From Gymnogyps californianus (Eukaryota; Chordata; Aves; Accipitriformes; Cathartidae), in the NCBI RefSeq assembly GCF_018139145.2, contig NC_059471.1, positions 212,369,494 to 212,433,493 on the forward strand: a stretch of 64,000 nucleotides of DNA, given 5' to 3'. The notes under the pieces were generated by a model. That model was not told where the DNA came from and made no database searches. It was given only the letters and a program-made list of their open reading frames with translations. Positions 11,885 through 22,270 of this stretch are shown here, one piece after another (the first letter of the stretch is position 1; the number at the start of each line of letters is the position of its first letter). A program made the translations under genes and the position numbers.

Positions 11885-11995
11885 GAAGGGCTGGATTTTC
11901 AAAGGTGGTGATGCTTAGCTGCCTCAATGTTTGGAACGGAGTTGGAGTTCAGTATAAAGCCTGTTTCTAGCAACCCCTGGGCTTTCTCCCTCTGA
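11885..11995. repeat. Ancient amniote repeat fragment
   Basis: CTGGATTTTCAAAGGTGG followed by a degenerate TGCTTAGCTGCCTCAA segment resembles a widespread, highly diverged repeat of birds and reptiles that carries TTTTCAAAGGTGCTxAGC-like cores. Assignment is by eye only. Confidence 0.35.
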
Positions 11996-12543
11996 AAGTC
12001 AAGCAATACCCTGGCTGAAGCGCATCATGGAGAACCCGTACGGTCAGAAAAGGAGGAGTTGGGTCCATTCTGCAAGTCAACAGGTTTCAAATTACTGGAC
12101 ATGTGCTCCCTAAAGGTAACCTAGAACAAACTGGGTATCATTGTATTTTTAAAGTGGTTTTAAAACAGCCCTCTTGGCCTCAGTCTTCCTTAGAGGCAAC
12201 TCACCAATCAACCTTTTACTCTCCAAAGAAAGTGACTTTGTTAGAAGACCTTTATTTGATGTCAGCTAATGGTGTGGGCATCAGACATCTTTCATTTGTT
12301 CAAACTTTGTGTCTGTGACTCCTGATACCCTTCACAGCTCTGTCTCCTCCTGTTCCCCAGGTTTTACTGTGTCAGATTGTTTCCCTCACAGTTATTTCAG
12401 TTCCAGTGGAGATGTCCACCTGTTTGCTACTCCAGTGAATGAGTTTCCTTTCCAATTCTTTTGTCACTTTGTCATGGGCTACCTGCTCCGTATCAATTCA
12501 TTGCGTTCTCCAATCCATCTCAAAATCTGTCTTCAAGTTGCAG

Positions 12544-12743
12544 CACTGTCACTTTGCTTTGGAGGAATCACTGAAAAAGGATGAAGTACATGATTTGGAG
12601 ACTGTAAAACAAAAAATGGCACATATGAGTATAGAAGCCAATCACAAACACTTTAGAAAGGCCTATCTGGTGGTTGTGCTATGCTTTACAGTATGCAGCA
12701 CCTACATCATGAAATGTGATGCAGATGCTTCTGTATTATCTAG
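12544..12743 (+). other. Exon-like segment (200 bases, open, with acceptor and donor), unverified
   Basis: TTGCAG ends at 12543, and ATCTAG|GTAACT provides a donor at 12744. The frame is open from phase 0 for 66 codons plus two bases. The first half is rich in Glu, Lys and His with EESLKKDEVHDLETVKQK, the second half hydrophobic. Its phase-0 start fits the phase-0 end of the segment at 11634-11794. No family is recognised. AT-rich, purine-rich DNA often yields such helical-looking translations by chance. Confidence 0.22.
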
Positions 12744-13676
12744 GTAACTGGAAGGACTGGGATGGTAAGTGGCTTGCCGAGTTTTTTCCCTCGGCAATAC
12801 CTCGCTCGAGTGGGAGGTTACATCCGTGATTTGAGATCTTTATGCTGGCCAGCACAAAGGAGCAAGCCAGCCTTTATCGGGTGGCTGAGCGCAGCGCTCT
12901 TTGGAAATATTCAATCACATATAGTGAGTAAAGAAAGAATAGTCTCTCCTAGCCATAGAATTAATATGCTCACAGCTATAGGAAGTCATTTGTTGGTGCT
13001 GGAGTTCATCCATTGTGCAAAGCTATACCTCAACCTATTTGATGCTGTAAATTGTAATTTTGCTATGTAACGTGTGAAAATGTAGCATCAGCCTCAGGTG
13101 TTCTCCTTGCCGTGCAGTTGTGCAACTAGGTTGGCAGCATACGTCCTGCCTGTGGGAGTCGTTTTACTGATGTCCTCAATTTCTCTTGAGCACGCCTAGT
13201 CTCACAGTGAAAGAAATAAGTCCATTGTCTCCTCTAAGCATTCATGGCTCCTCCTGGGTGCTGGTTGTGGGGATTTTTTTGTTTGTTTATTTGTTTTGTG
13301 ACAAAGCTTAAGGACATACTCAATTTTCACATCATCTTCTCCTTGGTCCTCCCTGCTCTGTCCAAATTATGCTAAACACTAACGGAGAGGGGAAGATCAT
13401 AAATTCTCCTTGGCTTAAACTTCTGCAGACTTGACCTGCTGGAAGTTGTGCAGCTCTATCTGCTCCCCACAGAGAAAAGTTCTGATGGCAAAACTTCAGG
13501 CAAGGAAGAAAATAGTTTTGCTCTTTAAATGCCATTATAAAAAAAGCATGATTTCAGTGAATGGGTGGGGTGTCATGCTGTGCGCACATTTATCATTGTA
13601 AATGTTATGTCTGAAAGGCTTTGAAATGCTTTCAGAACTTGTGATTTTGGGCGCGTAAGCAGATCACTTTTATTAT

Positions 13677-13703
13677 AACCCTCTTGTTATACTCAAGAGG
13701 GTT
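13677..13703. repeat. Perfect 10-bp inverted repeat with 7-base loop
   Basis: AACCCTCTTG and CAAGAGGGTT are perfect inverted arms around TTATACT. Nothing next to it suggests a terminator or an RNA gene; it may be chance or a regulatory dyad. Confidence 0.5.
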
Positions 13704-15162
13704 GGTCAGGTGGTGTTTTTCCCTGTTGATTTAAGTGTTTTCTTACAGAGGCCTTCAAGTTCCAGAATAGCATTTCGTGCAACCCTGATAATTACTTTAT
13801 TATTAACTCTAAGGATAGACTCCCTTGTCTACCTCCCCTTTTAGAAGTGAATCATGTTCTGATATTTAGAATGGCCCTAAGCTGAGATCTCAAATTTCTT
13901 TTCCAGCTGGACTAATGAGGCTTGTAGGAGGGAAGCCAAACTTCTATGACTTCTAATTATCATCAGATTGGATTAATAAAAGAAAATTACTTAACTACCC
14001 ATCCAAAGATGGAGAGTTAGCTATACTTTTGAAAAGACTTGTCAGCTGCTAACAAGGTAGTTGAACTGGACTTGCTTATTTTTTAAGTTACCTTTGGTAT
14101 GTCGTCCTCCGAGTATCATATGCAGAAGGATTCATCCTTCTGTTTGCTGGAGGGGGTTCAGCAAAATCTTAGTTGACGAGTTGGCCACCTCCAGTAGATG
14201 TTTCCAGAGGTAAACAAGAGACTGTGTGTCCATCTATGAGCCTAAGCCACAAGCTGTGGAGGTCATTGGGGGTGTCTCAGTAATTTTTAAGGGTTTTATG
14301 TTCAGAATAAGGAAGGTGAACTGCCTGAACTCCTGTCTTGCAATTCTTTTCTCTTTCTCTTTAAGCAATACAGTAGCAGTCAATTGCCGTGAGGTTGGAG
14401 TTGTTTCCAGCCATAAAGCAAACACTCAACGTTTATGCAGCACTGAAAGAGCACTCTCCATGACGGTACTCCTGTGAGGGAGCTGCGTCTAATTATTTTA
14501 AATGACTGAAGCAGGTCAAAGAGCTTGTGTCCAACTTTTGAAGTGACTTAGCACCTGCTATTCTTCGTAGAATTTGAGGAGCCAATGTCCAAATTGCTTA
14601 CAAAGACAAGGAAGAAATCCTACCTTTATATACTTAGCATTTAACAGATGCTCAGTTTTACTGTTAGCCCACAGCTGAGCCGCTTCATCAAACCTTCCCA
14701 GCCTGCATCTTCTGTCTGACACTTCTTTTCTAGTGTGGTTTAGAGGAAAAACCTGCAGCCCTTTTATTTTTAACTCCATGTGTTAATGATGGGAACTCTT
14801 AGGGAGAAATTCCCTCTTTGCATTTTTGCCTTTGCTGGGAAAAAATAATAACTGCTTGTCAGCCTAACAGGATGTAAGATGTCTCCCATGCTTTGCAACA
14901 TTTAATTCCTAAGGTATGTTTGTAGCTGCACTTTATTCTGCTGGATGGAATTTCTCAAATATTTTTTTATCCAATCATTTTGTGATGTCTAGTCTGACCT
15001 TTCAGACTTATTTTTAGCTTGAGGCATTGTTTTTTGGTCACTAGGTGCTTTGTTTCTCTACCAACTAGGAACTGAAATAGACCTAGAGGATGCTCTTGGT
15101 GCTTTGAGGTGGATATACCTGAACCTCTCACTCTACCGAGCTTACAAAAGAAAACGAGAATG

Positions 15163-15182
15163 GCTTTTTGAATTCAAAAAGC
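15163..15182. repeat. 20-bp perfect palindrome centred on GAATTC
   Basis: GCTTTTTGAATTCAAAAAGC is exactly self-complementary. It is followed within 60 bases by CTTAATTATCTTAATTAG, a near-dyad of homeodomain-type TAATTA cores. Confidence 0.6.
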
Positions 15183-17824
15183 TTTATTAGAATGTCAGCT
15201 AGAATACTTAATTATCTTAATTAGAATTCAAGGCAACGAAGAGCATTCTTAAATATTTAAGCACTCTCTGCCCTTGCCCATTAAGTCTCTTCCTGTGCAG
15301 GTCTTTTCCTCCAGGACTTAAGTCAACCCAGCCGTGTTTTTGTGAGTTATTGCAAGCTCTGAGCAGCCCCCTCTCATCCACAGAGAGCTGTCGCCATGGG
15401 ATGTCTGCTCCCTGCCCCTCTCAGCAGATTTTTAGTCTCTCTGCAACCCTGCTTAGTCTTTCCTTGCCACGTTTTTGCTCTCAGCCCCTTCTGCTGCCAG
15501 CCCACCCTCCACTCGTGAAGCTCTCTTCTGTGTAAGCTCGGTCACAGGCAGCCCAGGAACCATCGTCCTCTGTTGCACTGCACCCTGCCCACCCTGATCA
15601 CTCTCTTCTTAACCATGCCGACTGAGAAACCACCAGTCACAGATGCACAGCAACGGCTGGGACAGATTTGGACAGCTCTTCTTGCCTGATATCTGCCCAA
15701 GCTTTCCTACTACTTAGCTTGTGCTTGCTTGGGGCTGGAGAGGTCTTTCTGTCCTGGAGAGGAAAGCCTTCCATGGCAAAAGTTCAGTCCTCCAAGACTA
15801 AATACAGAGTGCACGAGCCCACTGAGCTCAGCGGAACTGGAATATTTATGTGTGAGAAAATTTTTCATAAGCAAAGTGAAAAACCCGTCAGTCTTTGCAT
15901 GTTTGGTGCCTGAGATTAAAAACTTTGGGGAGGTCTTCATACCTGTCAGTAATGCATTTCATGCAGGGTTGGCACTGTACAAACAACCCTTCCCACGTCT
16001 GATTTCCATTTTTCTTTTAAATTACATTTCTTTAATCTTTAGTTTCATTCAGAGGGTTTTTTGCGTACACAGATGTGGGATGATGCTTTTATGTCTGTTC
16101 AGAAGTACTGAACTAAGTGTTGGTTCTCTCTGAGTTTCTGTGCATGATACCAAATATTTTCGTCTCTTCAAGTTAGATGAACCTGTTGCTCGGCAACACA
16201 TTTATTAATTCACCCTGAAAAACATTTTTTATTTTTTTATGGGAGTTTTTTTCTGTAAAGATGTTGTTTAAAAGCATGTATTTGAAATGAGATTTTTATT
16301 GTAACTGCTCCAAGAGGCTCAAAAACCTCATAGCCTTGACATCCGAAGTCTTCCAGAAGAAGCTAAGTGGGCTCTGTGTTTGAAGTGGCAGTACAATGCA
16401 AAGATGTAGCAGAAGGGAAATGAATTGTATTAATTCTAAAAAACTTCAAGAAACTTATTATATCTCTGAAAGTTCTTTACAGCTTTGGTTCAGAGGTCTC
16501 AGATATAAAGGAGCATTAAAATCAAGGACGAAGATGCCAACAAAGGCTTGTGGAAGATGGAGGACCCAGACCTCCTATGAAAGTGAGACTTCTTCACTTA
16601 GGCTTCTTTCAGAGAAATAACAATTATTAAAAAAAGCACTCAGCAACATCTCTGAACACAAAGGCTGAACACGTCTCTGGCCTCTGAGACTGAAAGGATT
16701 TTTTCATTGATAATTAAACATAGTCACGGACAGTTGTCATGAGGCACAATCTGTGTTTGTGACTTCGGTCACCTAGTAAGGTCACCACTCGCCACTAGAC
16801 AGGCAGGATCTGGCTGTGTGTACCCGTTATATATGCATGCATAGCAATGATTGACCTGCCTTGCCTATGAGTTTTTCTCAACAATATTTGATGTGGTTTT
16901 TTATGGGTAACAAAAACTTTCAAGAATATATCTATTATTTGGCTGTAAAAATGGGAACAAATCAAGGGAACTTAGACATCTCCCAGTTTTCTGCTTCTGG
17001 TTGACTTGTCTTAGAACTTACAGCTGAAGTGCTTAAATGTTGTCTAAGAGAATAAATTTCCAAAGTAGAGAGTGGATTTAAAAATGCACTAACTTCCAAA
17101 GAGCTGCTCCCCACGTGCAGGTAAGTATACGGTAGCTTATTCCTTCTTTAAAACAGAAGAACAGAAAAGCGGTATCTTTTCGCTGTGGAGTTAATGAGTT
17201 TATTGTTCTTAGTTCTGTGGTTTGCAAAATTGAGGATATGCATGTGCTTTTCATACTGGTGTGTAAACGTTTTAGAAGAGAGTAACTGTTAATATGCCTT
17301 GGGAGTGCCCATGCAGAGCTCCTCAGGAGCAGGTCGGTGCAGACTGCCAGGCTGCTTTCGATGCAGACGAGCCCTTACTTGTCCTTGACCTTGGACATTT
17401 GCTATCCTATATCTGCAGACTACTTTGTTTGGAAATGTAATTAATGTCTGTTAGACTGGTGAGTTTCTGCTACATATCACAGGTCTTTAGTATTTTTTTT
17501 ATTTTTTTTTTTTAATCCCAAACTCAAATCCTTTGGCTAAATAAGTGTGTTATTATGAAGTACTCATGAAACTAAACTCTTGTTCCCCAAGCAAAGACCA
17601 GTTGAACTGAGACCCCTATGACGGAAGAGAATTCATAATGCTTTGGCTTCTAATTCTTTGTTGATAAAATCCCAAATTCACCCTTCCTGGTTCCCAGAAG
17701 GATTTCGTTGCATTTGGTTATGTTTGAATTGATTTACTTCTATTGTGGTCCTTCAAAAAAACCCCCAATAAACCAACCCCAAAATCAGTTTATTTTGTAA
17801 AACTAAGTTCTGATCACTTGCTAC

Positions 17825-18010
17825 CGTCTCATCTATTTGTGATCTACAGAGATTTTTATATGAACATCTAGAACATTGATAAAATATTAAATAATATTGA
17901 GCCAAGAGTTAGTCCCTGGGGGAATCTGCTGGAAAAAGCCCCACCGATTCATATCTCCCACTAATGCGATTACATAAAGTTGCCTTTTTATATCAGTGTT
18001 TACAATTTTA
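17825..18010 (-). mobile_element. Degraded CR1/L3-like LINE fragment, antisense
   Basis: The + strand carries the sequence order of antisense LINE copies of this group: a segment ending ATTGAGCCAAGAGTTAGTCC, then CCTGGGGGAATCTGCTGG and a CACCGATT-containing stretch. These resemble the GACCCCTGxGGxACxCCACTAG block of CR1/L3 elements. It is strongly diverged and the boundaries are approximate; similarity may continue to about 18.2 kb. Confidence 0.5.
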
Positions 18011-18566
18011 ACATTAACATCTAACAATAAAGCTGTACTTGACACTTGGGATTTCTTTGTTTCAAGTTGCCTTCTTTATTATTCTTAATTCTTGAAGTTT
18101 ATAAAGTTTTCATTGAATTCTGTAGTCTCCATTATTACTTGTCTATATTTTCAACCTGATTGAAACTCTTTGCCATTTCCTGCCCCGCTTTTTATCATTT
18201 TTCTTTATTGAAGTATTCGTTCCTTTTAACTAGATGGATTTTTTGCAGAGCATGACTTTTTATGTGTCTGCTGGGGGTTTTTTTGCTGTCAGGTGGAAGA
18301 CCTTGAACAATTTACTGTTTATGTATCTCCCACTCCAAATGTAATGTTCCCAGTTAGGTATGCCAACAATTCCCTTATGCTTTCAAAAATTTGCCCTTTA
18401 AAAATTCCCAATAAGCTTGTGTCGACTGCATGTCTGGCTACACGCAGTGAATTGCACCAAGTCGCAATTCCCAGCACCGAGGCCAATGCTAATTTCTTGA
18501 TAAATGATTTACTCCTGGGAATTTAATCTAATCAAACTGTCCCTTGATTTTGCATGCAATGAAACT

Positions 18567-18567
<1 letters not shown>

Positions 18568-18600
<33 letters not shown>
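18568..18600. repeat. Homopolymer tract of 33 C
   Basis: An uninterrupted run of C ends at AGAAACTC. The minus strand is G33, which can form G-quadruplex structures. Such runs are prone to length error in assemblies, so the exact count is uncertain. Confidence 0.9.
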
Positions 18601-19929
18601 AGAAACTCTAAATTTTGTTAGGTAGCCTCAGGCTATGTCCAGCAATGCTTGCTCATGATAGATTTCTCTACATTATAGACCAATTTTTAAAGAATAATTC
18701 ACCCTGTTGTCTCATGACATTTGGTTGTGTGTTACAGATGCCAGCCTTTTACTGCTTATAACATTGAGTATTCAAGCACCTAGGAGTCTGAGTCTGAATG
18801 TTTCGGAGGACCTAGCCATAGGGTGGACACTTGCCCATGAGGACCTGAATTAAAACTCGATAATGATCTTGAGAGGCAAACAGTATTTAAAAAAATTCCT
18901 ACCTACCCAGGATGGCGAACCTGGGTAGAGGATGACTTCTGGCTGGTAGAGTAGCCTAGGAAGCCTTGTATAAGAGATATTAGAAAGAAATATCTATTTC
19001 TTTACCTATTACAGGTGTAAATATTTTTAAAACAGTAGGTGGAGGTATGGCTCAGCTAGCATTTATCTGAAACGTTTTGCATAATAATTGCGGGGCTTAT
19101 TTACATCCTCCTCCAGAGCTGTGAAACCGCTTGTAGACAATGGTGTTTGAAGCAACCACTCATGAAAGCACTGTGTGTTTCTGTACTAGGGGTGATGGCA
19201 TGTGTGAGGACCTTTAACCCTAATCAATGTTTCAATGCAAACTACAGCCATCGGTGCGTTGTCTGGCTGTGTCCCTAGACCCTCTACAGCATTCATTCCT
19301 CTAGGTGAGCACGGCTGAAAGCACTTATTCACCACTTTTCGCTGCTGCAGTTACCCGTACGCAGTTCCAGTCCTGCGCTTGGATGTAGGCACATGTTCTT
19401 TCTTCTTCAGCTGGTTCTGGGAACAATCCCCTCAGTGTTTCCACCGAGTGGGTTGTGAGTGTTTGACCTTTCCGCATTGTCACAAAAACGCCCCGCATTA
19501 CATTTTGGGATTTTCCCTTTCTCTAAAAGCCTTTCTTTAAAACGTTTCATTGTATTTGCTAACCAGAGCTGTCTCAGCTTGCCATTTTAATGCACAGACA
19601 GAGTTAACAATATTTGTACCGGGAAGCTTTTCCTATCCTCCTCATATTGCCGAAGGATTTATTATCTCTTACAGTCAATAGTTCATAGACTTGTATTATG
19701 AATGTTTGTTGTTTAGAATTTGTCACCGAGGAAAGGCTAATTCCAGACGTGGCACTGTAGATTTGCGGTGTCGTGCAAAGCATAAGTTATTTTTCATAAT
19801 TATTAATATTGCTTTGGTGACAGCCCAAAGGCGAGTTGTATCTGCTCGTCTCCAAATGACCCTGTGAAGATGAGCAAGATTTGTAATGACTTTGGTCAGT
19901 AGCTGCTTAACTGCTTTAAGTCATTTCAG

Positions 19930-20177
19930 AGCCCAGCCAAGGGATTTATGTTTCCAAAAACAGATCCCACTTTCAGAAAGCATCTGAGCATGAGGGATCT
20001 GGAAGAGCTGGATGCCCTCACCAGTGTGTCCAGAGTTTCCAGCCCTGTTGCCAGCACAGGAATCAGTACAGCCTGGCTGAAAACAGGGAAAACGCCCCGG
20101 GTGGTGACATATAAAAAGGACACAAAGCATTCCCTTTCTTTCAGATCACCTATCTCTCCTGCTAGCATTGGGTGATA
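19930..20177 (+). other. Exon-like open segment ending in TGA, possible terminal exon, unverified
   Basis: GTCATTTCAG ends at 19929. The next bases are open in phase 0 for 82 codons including the TGA at 20175-20177. The translation has an acidic stretch MRDLEELDAL and a basic, Ser-rich end with KTGKTPRVVTYKKD, and matches nothing I recognise. A canonical AATAAA follows 286 bases after the stop. Minus-strand frames over the same bases are also open, which lowers the weight of the open frame. A direct splice from 12544-12743 would be out of frame, so another exon would be needed. Confidence 0.25.
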
Positions 20178-20462
20178 CAATATAAATAGTTTGTGGTTTT
20201 TAAAAACAACAACAGGTTTTGGTCAGAAGTTTTGCTGAAATGATTTTGTTGGATATATGTGGCTGGATGAATTGAAGAAAAAAAATTCTATGGCTACAAG
20301 AGCAAACACTAAAAAAATCCTCTTTTTTTGTTTTTTTTTTAAATGGACTTTTTTTTCTTTCTTTTGGTCACAGTTACTGAAGGGTTGGGTTTGGTTTTTT
20401 GGGGGGGAGGGGGACTCAGAGGATTTTAATTTTTAACGCTAACCTTAAATATTACCGAGCTT

Positions 20463-20468
20463 AATAAA
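20463..20468 (+). promoter_or_regulatory. Candidate poly(A) signal AATAAA
   Basis: Canonical hexamer 286 bases downstream of the stop of the exon-like segment at 19930-20177. It has meaning only if that segment is transcribed. Confidence 0.25.
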
Positions 20469-22129
20469 GCCTTCTAAATGGGGATTGCAGAATTGGAATA
20501 GGGTTTGTAGACTTGCAGCTGAGCAGCCTTCACCTTTGCTGATGGGAACAACTGTGGTTTGCTCCCGCTCCTGAATTAACTCTGAAAAGTAAATATTTCC
20601 ATGGGGCAGTCCAAAAAAAAAAGGGATTTTTTTGGAGAGAGCTTGTTTCGATGCTCTTTTAGGAGGACTGGGTGATAATTTAGCTACTGGGAAACGAAGC
20701 CATTAGGAATCGATAGGAACCACCTTTGGAGAGCAGACTGTGTTGCATTGACTTGACCGCTGTACACGCTTCACGTTTTCACCACTGCACTCCTTTGGAA
20801 GTACCTGGTGGACAGCCCAGATCCCAGAGGTCCTGAAGAGGGGAGCAAATGGAGAATGTGTGGCATTTATGGCATAGGAGGAAAAGCAGGTGTTGCTGCA
20901 GGTCTTGCGGTGGGAAACGTACCTGGAAGAACATTTTCCAAGTGTCCCAGGGACGCTGGATGTCCTGTATAAATTAATCAGAGGTTGAAGAATACCATGT
21001 GCTTGAGGAGGAATTGCTTGCTTTGGAGATGACAAAACATTTAAAGCTTCATACTACCCCAAGCTCCTGGTATTTTCTGTCTTGCAGAAGAAAGTCCTGG
21101 GAAGAATACGCTTTAATACTGCCAAGGTAAGGGAAGATACCTGGGCAGTTGCTTCGGGATCCGTCCCCAGGGACAAGCCACACGGTTAGGCTAGTTAGCA
21201 ATGCAAGTCCTCTCCTGTGCTGGCAGAATGATGGAGATCCCCAGGAGTCTAAGGCTGGTTCTGGCTTTCTGGTGGGGAGGAATGGGAATATTAGTAGTAT
21301 GTCTGCTTATGCATGCAGCAAAACCTAAGTGGCTCGGTGGAGCTGTGTTACGTACCACGAGCTGCTCATAAGGCACGCTGCTTGGAGAAAGCATCTTCCC
21401 AGCAAGCGTAACCACCATCACTCCCTTCAGGAGCCAGATGAAAGCAAAAGCAGGTAGGACTAAAACCATCTGCCCAATAAATAGAAGGAGGAATCTTGCA
21501 CTGGATGTGATGGACAGCCCAGGAAAAGGGGAAGCTGTAATTCCCCTGGCCCACTTGGTTTTGTTTTTCAGACCTTTGAAACGATTTTCCTTTGGAGACG
21601 TTCACCCTAACGTTTACATTTGTTATCATCTCATGTGTTCTTGCTTATAATTATTCATGGTAACTCAAGGATGACTCCAGCGTGACCCCTGGGTGCGTGG
21701 TCGCACCCCTCTGGAGATGGCCCCGCTGTTGAAGGCAGTTTTGCGGCTCTCAGGTAGCTCGGCATGCTTCTTTATAGCAACCCACCAGAGGCCCAGGTGC
21801 TTTCTGTTCTCGCCCGTGTCACCGGGGATTTGAGGAGATGGTTTATTTTCCCTGGTGAAATAGATTGACTGTGTTTGACGTTTAAATTGTCATCCAGAAT
21901 TAACCTGCCTCTGAGATAACGGGAGAGGGACAGAGCAGCTTTCTCTTCCAGCTATTCCCCGCCCCCCCGGATTTTCCTCCAGAGACCTCAGTTTCTTCTC
22001 CATACCCTTCTCCCTCTTCAACTTTGCATCAAGCTGGACCGAAAGAGCAGCAGTTCCTATATGAACATTCAATTAGTCCCATATTTAAATCTTGCCACTG
22101 TGACCTAGTGAATTATGCAAGGGGCTGGA

Positions 22130-22270
22130 TACCAGAAATCAATTGAGCTCTAATTCCCAGCCCTGGCATTGTCTCTCTCTGCATATTGCTATAGGCAAGT
22201 TATTTCAGCACGTTCGTTCTGTCTCCGTTTCTTGCCTATAAATCGCACATGCTAACATTAGGTGACGCAG
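22130..22270 (+). mobile_element. MIR-like SINE remnant
   Basis: The order CTAATTCCCAGCCCTGGCAT, then ATAGGCAAGTTATTTCA, then CTGTCTCCGTTTCTTGCCTATAAA follows the MIR core (usually ...CCCAGCTCTGCCA..., ...GGGCAAGTCACTTAA..., ...CTCAGTTTCCTCATCTGTAAAA). Heavily diverged, boundaries approximate. Confidence 0.6.

Larger units (their letters stand above)
11304..17824. other. Intergenic sequence with exon-like cassettes and old repeats
   Basis: No known gene is recognised. The two exon-like segments, the ancient repeat fragment and the palindromes in this stretch are listed separately. The remaining open frames (for example 12762-13070, 15668-16133 and 16396-16620) show no known domains. 17490-17515 is a T-rich tract. 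Confidence 0.5.
18011..22129. other. Intergenic sequence with a C33 tract and a possible terminal exon
   Basis: No named gene. It contains a homopolymer C tract, a small exon-like cassette at 18293-18357 (see rejected items) and the larger cassette at 19930-20177. Minus-strand frames at 20703-21035, 21191-21469 and 21366-21629 show no recognisable domain. G-rich and A/T-rich runs occur near 20400 and 20610-20630. The AT-rich block 19600-19920 has no evident repeat and may be a conserved element. Confidence 0.45.

Noticed and set aside
18293..18357. Small exon-like cassette (CTGTCAG before, AG|GTATGC after)
   Set aside because: It has only 21 open codons, its phases do not join the neighbouring candidate segments, and it lies next to degraded LINE sequence. 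Too weak to list as a feature.
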